64,000 nt of DNA from Notolepis coatsorum (Eukaryota > Chordata > Actinopteri > Aulopiformes > Paralepididae). Each line of letters begins with the position of its first letter. The first letter of the stretch is position 1. The translations under genes and the position numbers were made by a program. Under the pieces are notes generated by a model. It saw only the letters and a program-made list of their open reading frames with translations. It made no database searches and was not told the origin of the DNA. Positions 21,442-31,623 of this stretch are shown one piece after another. Where the stretch lies: positions 125,620,846 through 125,684,845 of the forward strand of contig OZ020588.1 of the NCBI GenBank assembly GCA_963971535.1, given 5' to 3'.

Positions 21442-22118
21442 GGGCTTGGCACGCTCTCCAGTCACCAGCGCGCAACGCGCATCTGCAAGGGCTTGGCACG
21501 CTCTCCAGTCACCAGCGCGCAACGCGCATCTTCAAGGGCTTGGCACGCTCTCCAGTCTCCAGCGCGCAACGCGCATCTTCCAAGGATCCTCGGGCTTGGC
21601 ACGCTCTCCAGTCACCAGCGCGCAACGCGCATCTGCAAGGGCTTGGCACGCTCTCCAGTCACCAGCGCGCAACGCGCATCTTCAAGGGCTTGGCACGCTC
21701 TCCAGTCTCCAGCGCGCAACGCGCATCTTCCAAGGATCCTCGTGCTTGGCACGCTCTCCAGTCTCCAGCGCGCAACGCGCATCTTCCAAGGATCCTCGTG
21801 CTTGGCACGCTCTCCAGTCACCAGTGCGCAACGCGCATCTGCAAGGGCTTGGCACGCTCTCCAGTCACCAGCGCGCAACGCGCATCTTCAAGGGCTTGGC
21901 ACGCTCTCCAGTCTCCAGCGCGCAACGTGCATCTTCCAAGGATCCTCGTGCTTGGCACGCTCTCCAGTCACCAGCGCGCAACGCGCATCTGCAAGGGCTT
22001 GGCACGCTCTCCAGTCACCAGCGCGCAACGCGCATCTTCAAGGGCTTGGCACGCTCTCCAGTCTCCAGCGTGCAACGCGCATCTTCCAAGGATCCTCGTG
22101 CTTGGCACACTCCTCCTC
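21442..22118 (+). repeat. 47/59-bp tandem array with 153-bp higher-order period
   Basis: Thirteen full units and one partial. Two 47-bp units (ending ATCTGCAA and ATCTTCAA) are followed by a 59-bp unit (ending CCAAGGATCCTCG), and this trio repeats at about 153 bp. The shared core is CTTGGCACGCTCTCCAGTC and CGCGCAACGCGCATCT. Since 153 is a multiple of three, all reading frames stay open, which explains the long open frames here. The same array is at 25291-25967 in the 3' LTR. Confidence 0.95.
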
Positions 22119-22179
22119 GCAGACGCACCCCGAGGCGTCTCTCGGTTCCGACGTGCACACCAAGGTGTGGCGCGCCACT

Positions 22180-22376
22180 CTGTTCCTCGGCTCCGACAGC
22201 GGCTACCCGGTGGACGACACCCTCGCCACCGCCGCTGTTCCAGCACCCTGTTCCTCGGCTCCGACAGCGGCTACCCGGTGGACGACACCCTCGCCACCGC
22301 CGCTGTTCCAGCACTCTGTTCCTCGGCTCGGACAGCCAGCTACCCGGTGGCGACACCCTCGCCGCCGCTGCTGTTC
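22180..22376 (+). repeat. 65-bp GC-rich tandem repeat
   Basis: About three copies of a unit near 65 bp (core TGTTCCTCGGCTCCGACAGC ... CGGTGGACGACACCCTCGCC). The third copy is diverged. A second set lies in the 3' LTR at about 26029-26225. Confidence 0.85.
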
Positions 22377-22705
22377 CTGCACCATTACGCATACGCCTGG
22401 GTGAGTTTTGATTGTGATGTCACTCACCCAGCGTAATGCCTCTTGCCCCCGTCCCGCTGCGTTTCCTGTACCATTACGCATACGCCTGGGTGAGTTTTGA
22501 TTGTGATGTCACTCACCCAGCGTAATGCCTCTTGCCCTCGTCCCGCTGCGTTTCCTGTACCATTACGCATACGCCTGGGTAAGTTTTGATTGTGATGTCA
22601 CTCACCCAGCGTAATGCCTCTTGCCCTCGTCCCGCTGCTGTTCCTGTACCATTACGCATACGCTTGGGTGAGTTTTGATTGTTAAGTCACTCACCCAGCG
22701 TAATG
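22377..22705 (+). repeat. 90-bp tandem hairpin repeat (four units)
   Basis: Four units of about 90 bp. Each contains CATTACGC, 7 bases, TGGGTGAG, a 17-base loop, then CTCACCCA and GCGTAATG. The halves pair as 8+8 bp with a one-sided bulge. Four more copies lie at about 26226-26554. In unit 3 of the 5' LTR TGGGTGAG reads TGGGTAAG. Confidence 0.9.
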
Positions 22706-23405
22706 CCTCCTTTTTTGTTCTCACTTAGTTAGTAGTTTGGACATTTCATCTCCCACTCTGTTTTTGTTCTCACTTAGATAGTATTTTTGGACATTACATC
22801 TCCCCCTGTGTGTTTGTCACACGAAGATATTATTACTTTGTTACTTTGTTTATTTGGACTGTTCTGCATCTGCTCTGTTTGTTCCCTTTTGAATATTAAC
22901 CCTCTCCTCTGTTCTGCAGAGCGGCCCAGATGTTTTCCCACCAGTCCCCAGTTCCTCCCTGTCCCCAGCCCGCCTCCGCGGGCCTCAGTCCCCTCTGTCC
23001 CTAGTTCTCCCCTTTCTAGTTCCACCTAGTTCCTGGTCCCAAGTTCTCCCCTTCTAGTTCCACCTAGTTCCTTGTCCCTAGTTCTCCTAGTCCCCAGTTC
23101 TCCTGTTCCCTAGCTCTCCTTGTCCCGACATCTCCTAGTCTCTAGTTCCTCTGTTCCTTTAACCTTCCCCTAGCATTTCCTTTAATGTTTCCCCTAGCGT
23201 TCATTAACCTTCCCTTAGTGTTCCCTTTTCCTGCCCGCCTCTTAAAGGCACCTAGTTTTTCCCCTCTTGTTATATTCCTGTATTTGTGTTCTCCCTTAAA
23301 GGGACAGTGCCCTTTTTTCCCTGTCTCTCAATAAATATCTGTTTCTTGGCAAACCATCATACCTGTCTTGTGTTGTGCGATTGGGGTCGGTTACAAACCA
23401 TAACA

Positions 23406-24793
23406 GTACGACCCCACCAAATCGACGACCCCAGCCAGCACAGACGGTGTATGTTGAGTTTGCCTTTTTTTTTCTTGTTCCCTCTAGCTCCCCTCTAGCT
23501 TCCTTGTTAGCCTGTTAGCTCCCCTGTTAGCTTGTTGGTCTCCCCGGTCAGCTCCCCTGTTAGCCTGTTGACTCCCCCATTTGCTTCCCTGTTAGCCCTG
23601 TTTAGCTCCCCTCTTAGCCCTGTTTGACCCCCCTGCAGCTTGTTAGGCCTCTACTACCAGCATGGCCCTGTCTGCTAGCTTAGCCCCGGCTGCTAGCACA
23701 GCCTCTATGTTTATGCAGCCCTTGCTGCTGGCATGGGCCCTGTAGCTAGCCATGCCCTGGCAGCTAACCCTGTCCCTCAGCAGAGCCCCAGTCTGCTAGC
23801 TTAGCCCCGGCTGCTAGCACAGCCTCTATGTTAATGCAGCCTTGCAGCTGGCATAGGCCCTGTAGCTAGCCAGGCCCAAGCAGCTAACCCGGTCCCTCTG
23901 CATGGCCTCCACTTTTTTGTGTAGTTTATCCCACTGCTAGGACTGCCCTTTCAGCTAGCAAGGTCAGTTTATCTCCCACTGCTAGGACTGCCTTTTCAGC
24001 TAGCAAGGTCAGTTTATCTCTCACTGCTAGGACTGCCTTTTCAGCTAGCAAGGTCAGTTTTTCTCCCACTGCTAGGACTGCCTTTTCAGCTAGCAAGGTC
24101 AGTTTATCTCACACTGCTAGGACTGCCCTTCAGCTAGCAAGGTCAGTTTATCTCACACAGCTAGGACTGTCCTTCCAGCTAGCTTGTTCTCTCATGCTGG
24201 TCCAGCCCTGTCTGCCAGCCTAGCTCCGGCAGCTAGCGCAGCCTCTATGTTAATGTAGCAGTACAGCTGGCATAGGCCCTGTAGCTATCAGTGCCTTGGC
24301 AGCTACCCTTTCCCCCTGCTAGCCTAGCTCGGCAGCTAGCGCAGCCTCTATGTTGATGTAGCAGTACAGCTAGCATAGGCCCTGTAGCTATCAGTGCCTT
24401 GGCAGCTACCCTTTCCCTCTGCTAGCCCTTTCCCGGTGCTACCATGGTTACCCCTTAGCTACCCTGCTTGCCCCTCAGTTCCTCTAGACCAGTTCCTCTA
24501 GACCAGTTCTCTAGACCAGTTCTCTTGGCCAGTTCTCTAGGCTAGTTCTCTGGACCCAGTTCCTCCTGACCCGGTTCCTCTAGGCCCGGTTTCCTCTAGG
24601 CCAGTTCCTCCTGTTGCCCCTCTGCTACCCTAGTTACCCCTCGGCGACCCTGTTTCTTTTGCTAGCCCCACTCTTGTGGTGGCTTCCCCTGCTGGCTTGG
24701 CCAGTACCTTTTGTTTTTGTCTTGTTTTGCCCCCTGCCACTCTGTCTGTATTTGTTTTGGGTCGCCAGGTGGCTCCCGTTGAGGGGGGGGTAC
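23406..24793 (+). other. Non-coding internal region of the LTR element
   Basis: It starts GTACGACCCCACCAAATCG, with no primer site beginning TGG. It holds internal repeats: a block GGACTGCCTTTTCAGCTAGC about 46 bp apart, six times, at 23930-24180; CTGCTAGCTTAGCCCCGGCT at about 23668 and 23789; and CCTCTAGACCAGTT repeats at 24482-24560. GCTAGC is very frequent. There is no frame with retroelement motifs. It ends GTTGAGGGGGGGGTAC before the 3' LTR. Confidence 0.8.
24781..24790 (+). promoter_or_regulatory. Polypurine tract
   Basis: GAGGGGGGGG three bases before the 3' LTR. In LTR retrotransposons such a tract primes plus-strand DNA synthesis. This supports the LTR boundary and orientation. Confidence 0.75.
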
Positions 24794-27254
24794 TGTGAGG
24801 TTTTGTCCGCTGCTCACCAACTTTCTCTGTTTTCTTTAAGCCTACTGTTAGAAATTCCCTTCTCACTCACTCTCTCTAGCCCCCACCCTCTCGTTCTTTA
24901 CTCTCGTTTACTCTCAGTGGCCACACCTGGACTATTATCAATTACCTCTCGCACCTGTGGTGGCAGGCTAATTAGTTCCCCTGTGGGCTTTAAATACCAG
25001 GGCTCTTCCCCTCGTTTCGGCGTGGGGTCGTGTTGTATTCATGCTGAGTCATATTCTCTAACATCTAGACTCTTTCGGGAGATCCTCTGGTCTACCAATG
25101 CTGTATATGGATTTCTCCAGCCTTGAGATGTTTTGCTCCAGCCTTCGTCTGCTGTCGCCGTAGCCTGTGGAGGAGACTGTTCTGCGCTCCCTGTACTTCC
25201 ACGGGAGGCACCCCAGCGCTCCACTGCAGACCCCAGCGCAGCTGTTCGTCCTGACGCACATCTAGACCAACGCGCATCTCCCGGACCCTCGGGCTTGGCA
25301 CGCTCTCCAGTCACCAGCGCGCAACGCGCATCTGCAAGGGCTTGGCACGCTCTCCAGTCACCAGCGCGCAACGCGCATCTTCAAGGGCTTGGCACGCTCT
25401 CCAGTCTCCAGCGCGCAACGCGCATCTTCCAAGGATCCTCGGGCTTGGCACGCTCTCCAGTCACCAGCGCGCAACGCGCATCTGCAAGGGCTTGGCACGC
25501 TCTCCAGTCACCAGCGCGCAACGCGCATCTTCAAGGGCTTGGCACGCTCTCCAGTCTCCAGCGCGCAACGCGCATCTTCCAAGGATCCTCGTGCTTGGCA
25601 CGCTCTCCAGTCTCCAGCGCGCAACGCGCATCTTCCAAGGATCCTCGTGCTTGGCACGCTCTCCAGTCACCAGTGCGCAACGCGCATCTGCAAGGGCTTG
25701 GCACGCTCTCCAGTCACCAGCGCGCAACGCGCATCTTCAAGGGCTTGGCACGCTCTCCAGTCTCCAGCGCGCAACGCGCATCTTCCAAGGATCCTCGTGC
25801 TTGGCACGCTCTCCAGTCACCAGCGCGCAACGCGCATCTGCAAGGGCTTGGCACGCTCTCCAGTCACCAGCGCGCAACGCGCATCTTCAAGGGCTTGGCA
25901 CGCTCTCCAGTCTCCAGCGCGCAACGCGCATCTTCCAAGGATCCTCGTGCTTGGCACACTCCTCCTCGCAGACGCACCCCGAGGCGTCTCTCGGTTCCGA
26001 CGTGCACACCAAGGTGTGGCGCGCCACTCTGTTCCTCGGCTCCGACAGCGGCTACCCGGTGGACGACACCCTCGCCACCGCCGCTGTTCCAGCACCCTGT
26101 TCCTCGGCTCCGACAGCGGCTACCCGGTGGACGACACCCTCGCCACCGCCGCTGTTCCAGCACTCTGTTCCTCGGCTCGGACAGCCAGCTACCCGGTGGC
26201 GACACCCTCGCCGCCGCTGCTGTTCCTGCACCATTACGCATACGCCTGGGTGAGTTTTGATTGTGATGTCACTCACCCAGCGTAATGCCTCTTGCCCCCG
26301 TCCCGCTGCGTTTCCTGTACCATTACGCATACGCCTGGGTGAGTTTTGATTGTGATGTCACTCACCCAGCGTAATGCCTCTTGCCCTCGTCCCGCTGCGT
26401 TTCCTGTACCATTACGCATACGCCTGGGTGAGTTTTGATTGTGATGTCACTCACCCAGCGTAATGCCTCTTGCCCTCGTCCCGCTGCTGTTCCTGTACCA
26501 TTACGCATACGCTTGGGTGAGTTTTGATTGTTAAGTCACTCACCCAGCGTAATGCCTCCTTTTTTGTTCTCACTTAGTTAGTAGTTTGGACATTTCATCT
26601 CCCACTCTGTTTTTGTTCTCACTTAGATAGTATTTTTGGACATTACATCTCCCCCTGTGTGTTTGTCACATGAAGATATTATTACTTTGTTACTTTGTTT
26701 ATTTGGACTGTTCTGCATCTGCTCTGTTTGTTCCCTTTTGAATATTAACCCTCTCCTCTGTTCTGCAGAGCGGCCCAGATGTTTTCCCACCAGTCCCCAG
26801 TTCCTCCCTGTCCCCAGCCCGCCTCCGCGGGCCTCAGTCCCCTCTGTCCCTAGTTCTCCCCTTTCTAGTTCCACCTAGTTCCTGGTCCCAAGTTCTCCCC
26901 TTCTAGTTCCACCTAGTTCCTTGTCCCTAGTTCTCCTAGTCCCCAGTTCTCCTGTTCCCTAGCTCTCCTTGTCCCGACATCTCCTAGTCTCTAGTTCCTC
27001 TGTTCCTTTAACCTTCCCCTAGCATTTCCTTTAATGTTTCCCCTAGCGTTCATTAACCTTCCCTTAGTGTTCCCTTTTCCTGCCCGCCTCTTAAAGGCAC
27101 CTAGTTTTTCCCCTCTTGTTATATTCCTGTATTTGTGTTCTCCCTTAAAGGGACAGTGCCCTTTTTTCCCTGTCTCTCAATAAATATCTGTTTCTTGGCA
27201 AACCATCATACCTGTCTTGTGTTGTGCGATTGGGGTCGGTTACAAACCATAACA
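24794..27254 (+). repeat. 3' LTR (2461 bp)
   Basis: Same length as the 5' LTR at an offset of exactly 3849 bp. Differences noticed by eye: the bases corresponding to 21928, 22068, 22578 and 22817 in the 5' copy. It is followed by the AGACC duplication. Confidence 0.9.
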
Positions 27255-27259
27255 AGACC

Positions 27260-27488
27260 TCCCTAACAGATGATCTGTATTTATTTTAAAATTTTAGGTT
27301 GGTTAAGTTGGTGAAAATTTTAGTTTTATGCTTGGTCACAATAGTGACCATTGGGATCTAACTTAGTCAACATTTAAATAAATAAACTAAATAATTGCAG
27401 TAAAGTAAAGTGGCAGTGTGTGTGTCAGTGGGGGGGGGGGTAGTCCAGGTTCTGTGGAGGCAGGTAAGAGAGGGGCGGGGAGCTGGGT

Positions 27489-27519
<31 letters not shown>

Positions 27520-27530
27520 GGGGGCTGGGA
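27260..27530. other. Unassigned sequence with poly-G runs
   Basis: Nothing coding. It contains (GT)n and a run of about 22 G near 27503-27524. Confidence 0.4.
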
Positions 27531-27640
27531 GAGAGTTCAGCCTCCTGACAGCCTGGTGTATGAAGCTGTCTCTTAGACTGCTGGTCCTGCAGCTCGGAGG
27601 CTCCTCACTCTCCTCCCGGAGGGCAGCAGAGTGAAGAAGC
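27531..27640 (-). mobile_element. Truncated LINE C-terminal fragment
   Basis: The minus strand gives SAALREESEEPPSCRTSSLR and DSFIHQAVRRLNSLPAP. A closing block of the form SF-PQAVRLLN is typical of the extreme C-terminus of certain fish LINEs, as in the copy at 40031-40811. Only about 110 bp remain. Confidence 0.5.
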
Positions 27641-27642
27641 GT

Positions 27643-28043
27643 TGTGAGAGCACCTACGGGAGGCTGCAATTCGAAACTGGCCCCCGTAAATGTCCAACCC
27701 CCCCCCCCCCCCCCCCACCCCCTCCCAATGTACAGTTTCATCCCCCTCATATATGTATATATTTTCTGTTAGGATCTCTGTTTAACAGTACTGTATATTT
27801 GCATATCTTGTATGTCTCAAATGTAATGGTACTGTCTGTATATCTGTATGTCATGTAGGTCATAAATGTCATGATATATATCTGTATATCTGTATGTTGT
27901 GTATGTCATAAATGTCATTATGAATTGAAAATGCAGGACCCTGATGTAAACAAGATGAAAGTCTTACTCTGTGTCTGTATCCCCTTAACAATTGTGTGTA
28001 TTGAGCCATACTGTATATTGTACCCCATTCTGCAATCTGTTAA
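27643..28043 (+). mobile_element. LINE 3' end (family of 56.9-59.7 kb)
   Basis: It begins AGCACCTACGGGAGGCTGCA in the last codons, passes a poly-C run at about 27698-27716, and continues through TATCTGTATGTCATGTAGGT and CCCCTTAACAATTGTGTGTA to ATTCTGCAATCTGTTAAC. This is the same order as 59098-59650. It is non-coding and strongly 5'-truncated. Confidence 0.75.
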
Positions 28044-28635
28044 CTTGGGAGTCTGGGCTATTGTCACCCCTCCTCCCTGGGAATTTTGACATTTTTCTTT
28101 TTTTTACATAATATGAAACATACCTTTAAAATAAGCCATCAATTGTGAAATTTGAGCCGATAGTTTTCAATCAATGTCCTATGAAACATTCTGGTAACAT
28201 TCTAACCTAATCTTAGTTCAGGGCTTTGAAAGAATGAAAGACAATTCAGCTATTTGATGAAAGGACTACACTCCCAGAATTCAATTCACTCCACACCAAT
28301 TCACACCTGAACAAAGGCCCAGCTTCCAGTCTGTCATTCCTTTGTTATTCCAATGACTGTCTTTTGACCCGAGAGGCCCAGAGAGAGTTTTGTTGATAAA
28401 GCTGGGGTGCAGAGTCATTAGAAATGTTATTTTCTATACTTTATATATTGTTATTTGTATAAGATATATATTTACTCTTTTTATACCAAATTCAAGTTCA
28501 CGGTCAACTTTGATAAACCGCTTGTAAAACCTAAACAATGTATTGTACAATTAAGTGATATACATATTTATTTTCAGAACAACCTGGGCTATCAGAATAT
28601 ATATGACTCAGTTATGTCAGATGCATGTAGTATGT
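28044..28635. other. Unassigned sequence
   Basis: AT-rich with no recognisable coding sequence or repeat ends. Confidence 0.35.
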
Positions 28636-29000
28636 AGGGGAGAACGGGGTTGGTTGTGACAGGGGTAGGTTGTCAAATTCATTATATTTCACAACCAAAA
28701 TGCGCTGTCTCCCATATTTTTGTATGGAAATGTCCAGAATTGGGATCAGAGCTCACCTACATAGTCTTCTTTGGAGTAACACAGCTGAACTTGAGGTGAG
28801 AGGACCTTTTGTGTTTTTCATGTGTAATTGTAAATATTCAGCTCCTCAGTATTTTTCTTCTAGGCTTTTACACAATTGGTTTATAATGAAACAATTGTTA
28901 CCCTTAAAAAGTGTGAAGGGAAAGCTATAGTTTAGATTGTTGTTGGACAAAATGCCCTCGAAAATCTGTTAAGGGGGGCACAAAATGCCCCCGACAGTTT
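28636..29000. repeat. Possible DNA-transposon end
   Basis: It begins AGGGGAGAACGGGGTTGGTT, a terminal type repeated in fish genomes in my recollection. It ends with TCGAAAATCTGTTAAGGGGG near 28952; a similar block TCGAAAATC..TTAAGGGGGGCA-like lies near 30086. No inverted partner was found. Confidence 0.3.
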
Positions 29001-30052
29001 ACTAATTATATATATATATATTTATCCGGTAATGGAGCGTCTTTGTATCGTACGGTTCAGATGACGCACAAATAAAAAAAAATCATTTGGCGGAGCAGCA
29101 GCACTGCAGCCAGGTGCTAGTCAGTTTGTGTAAAAATGGCAAGCACAATATAAATCAATCTTCATTACGACTTTAAAAACATAGCCATTAACATTACATA
29201 GGCCTACACACATCTTGCCATAGCGTTAGCAGTTTGTACAACACAACGCACGTTTTAACTATAGAATCAGCCCGCGAGGTAATACAGTCAACGAAATGTT
29301 ACCGTAGCTACTAGCTAGCAGAGGAGGAAATGGGAGTCTGAGAGGCGGGGTGTTTAAAGACAATGATAGGCGTTTATTCAACATCCAAGAAGGCTAACAT
29401 ACAACTGTGTTTTACTAAGTCCAACCGGGACTATTGCCGCTTTCCCACTGCATGCCATCACCTCCTAACGTTACCGGAGCTACCGGAGCTGATAATAACA
29501 TTGCCTGAGCTGAAGGTGCGTGACACTAAAATGTCTGTGGGGACCCGGCGCCAACCCATAGATAGTTCCAACTCACCAAATTACGTAATCCACCACAGTT
29601 GCACTCAATATTTAAATAATGTTAGTCTAAATAAATGTAGACAGATACATAATAATTTCAAGCAGAAAACGAATCTTTTTCATTAAGAACTGACAATCAG
29701 GGAATTTAAACATGGTTGACATTGTTTTTTTGTGTGTTTATATTAAAGAAAGGAAAGTCTAGTGCTGGCTGAGCATATTGTTTGCTTGCACTAAGTTAAT
29801 ACTTTGACAAATGTAGCCTATATTTTTCAGTCAGTTCGGTCTTTGTGTGCCAAACATTATTTAAGGCTGTAAACACTAACACTGTAAACCTTTTTTTTTT
29901 TTTATAAATGAGAAGCATGTTTAGATTTTTTTGTGTTAAATTTGTTTTTAATAAAAAATTAACGTATATCGAACTGAACCGAAAACCGTGACCCCAAAAC
30001 CGTGATACGAACCGAACAGTCCATTTTGTGAACCGTCCCACCCCTACTGTTT
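29001..30052. mobile_element. hAT-like remnant
   Basis: The right end reads CGAACTGAACCGAAAACCGTG ... GAACCGTCCCACCCCTACTG, the inverted form of a GGGGTGGGACGGTTC-type terminus seen in many fish hAT elements. The left end is not preserved clearly, though GTATCGTACGGTTCAGATGA near 29045 may be part of it. No transposase frame was found. Confidence 0.4.
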
Positions 30053-30154
30053 ATCATAAAAATGCAGTACCAAAAAAAAAAAAAAAAAATACCCCGAAAA
30101 TCAATTAAGGGGGGCAAAAAAAGCCCTTGAAAAAAAATGTTAATTTCTAACCCT

Positions 30155-30194
<40 letters not shown>

Positions 30195-30195
30195 A
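30053..30195. repeat. Poly-A run and (CA)n
   Basis: A run of about 19 A near 30071, then an AAAATC..TTAAGGGGGGCAAAA block like that at 28952, and a CA tract at about 30156-30191. Confidence 0.6.
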
Positions 30196-31623
30196 TCACT
30201 GTGTGAATCTGAGCACAGAATCACATAAGTAGCTGTTGGCATGGGCAGAGTCTGGAGCTGTTCCACCATCCAATGCCTTGACAGATGAGAAATGTACGTA
30301 TTTGGGTGCTGATGAGAGGAATGTTTACTCTGAATAAATAGCAGATGTGTTTATGAATTATTTATTTCAATAATGCATCCCGTTTCTGTAATGCCACTGC
30401 TAATGGCAGAATGGGTGGGGGCATTGAACTAAAAGTGGGTGGGGTGGGGAGCAGAGATAAAAACAGCGAGAAAGAGAGAGCAAACGAGACAGAGAGAGAG
30501 AGAGATACGCTGTCAGCTATAGATGTACCATTGTCGCTGCTAATAAGCCGTGGCAGCACAGTGACTAATTAGCCATAATTTTGCTCATCAGGACTTCGAG
30601 GAATGATTTAAAATCTTGCCCCAGTCCCTGTCTCATTCTGCCAGGAGGAATGTCACAGCCAGGTTTTGACTGAGCCATCCTGGCATGGCATCAAGGGACA
30701 TTGGTATGTGTCTTCTGTGTGTGGCCCCCTGGCTGTGGAAGAACTCTGCCAGAGTTGGAGGAAACTTCAGGGAGAAAAACGTTTGCCTGGCTTGAAGATA
30801 CCAGTGTGCTGCGCAATGCCCTGGACACAAAGTCTGTTTTAGAACACTGTTGGCCCGAAGTGCAGATTCTATCAGTCTGCAGCACACAAACAATGGCAGA
30901 CACACCAAGGGTGAGTAAAATAAAAATAAAATACCACAAAAAGAATCTTGCAGATATAATCATGTGCATCTGTGTTTGTCAGTTTGAAATTTGCGTGACT
31001 GAGTGAGCATTTTGATTTGTGGTTGTAAAATGATACATCATGATACATTTAGCAAATCTATATGGCAGTAGATTATGCTTTGAGTCCCTATTCTCTTCAT
31101 CACTCAAAATGTGTAAAGAAAAATGTAAAGCATATTACAGTAGGCACAGAAAGAAAATTGCTTATTTCTTTTTTTGGCGGGGGGGGGGGGGGGTTCATCA
31201 CAAAGCAACATCTTACATTTAAAGGAACGCACCAACATTGTGGGAAATACACTTCTTCTCCAGCATCAGACAAGAAGATAGAGACCGTATCAGTTTCCTC
31301 TCTGTGCATTCAGTAGAAAGCGGATACAGATCTGCTAGCCTAGCTGTTGGCCAAAAACACCTCTTCCGGAGTTTTAAGCTAGGCTGTATCCTAGTGTATC
31401 ACCGTCTGTAGTGTGATAGTAAAAGGTTAACCTTCTGTAGTGTGGTAGTGAAAGGGTTAAGCATTTAACTGAGGCTCTCATCCAGTGACTTCCACTAAGT
31501 GCAACAAGGAGGGGGAACAAATAAATCAACATTCAGGAATGGTCATAATGTTGCTTAGTGATAAAGAACCATGAGGGACAGCAGTGATACAATGCAGAGA
31601 AATGGAAAAGGATACAGGGAGAC
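30196..31623. other. Unassigned, low-repeat sequence
   Basis: No recognised transposon. 30701-30910 is open on the plus strand and ends at CCAAGGGTGAGTAAAA, a good splice-donor-like context, but without a detectable protein motif. A poly-G run lies at about 31177-31191. AGTGTGGTAGTGAAAGG-like words are duplicated near 31410-31455. Confidence 0.35.

Larger units (their letters stand above)
20945..23405 (+). repeat. 5' LTR (2461 bp)
   Basis: It starts TGTGAGGTTTTGTCC and ends ACAAACCATAACA. A TATA-like TTTAAATA at 21140-21147 follows GC/CACCTG-rich sequence. AATAAA at 23330-23335 lies 70 bp before the LTR end. Between them lie three tandem arrays (21442-22110, 22180-22376, 22377-22705). This order suits an LTR in which most of the arrays would be transcribed in the R region, but transcription start and end are inferred. 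Confidence 0.9.
20940..27259 (+). mobile_element. Complete non-autonomous LTR retrotransposon (LARD-like)
   Basis: Two direct repeats of 2461 bp (20945-23405 and 24794-27254) beginning TGTGAGG and ending CATAACA enclose only 1388 bp. A 5-bp duplication AGACC lies at 20940-20944 and 27255-27259. The internal region ends in a polypurine run (24781-24790) just before the 3' LTR. Neither internal region nor LTRs encode gag, protease, reverse transcriptase or integrase. By eye I saw only about four base differences between the LTRs, implying a recent insertion. Large LTRs with a short non-coding interior fit the LARD definition; a chromovirus helper is inferred from the LTR end plus leader (TAACAG-ACGACC). 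Confidence 0.9.

Noticed and set aside
21442-22118. CRISPR-like array of regular repeats
   Set aside because: There are no unique spacers; units are near-identical tandem copies within an LTR of a eukaryotic element.
21284-22436. Three overlapping plus-strand frames of 298-375 codons, repeated at 25133-26285
   Set aside because: They lie in the 47/59-bp array of the LTR. The 153-bp period is divisible by three and GC-rich, so every frame stays open and the same peptides appear in all frames. No start context, no domain.
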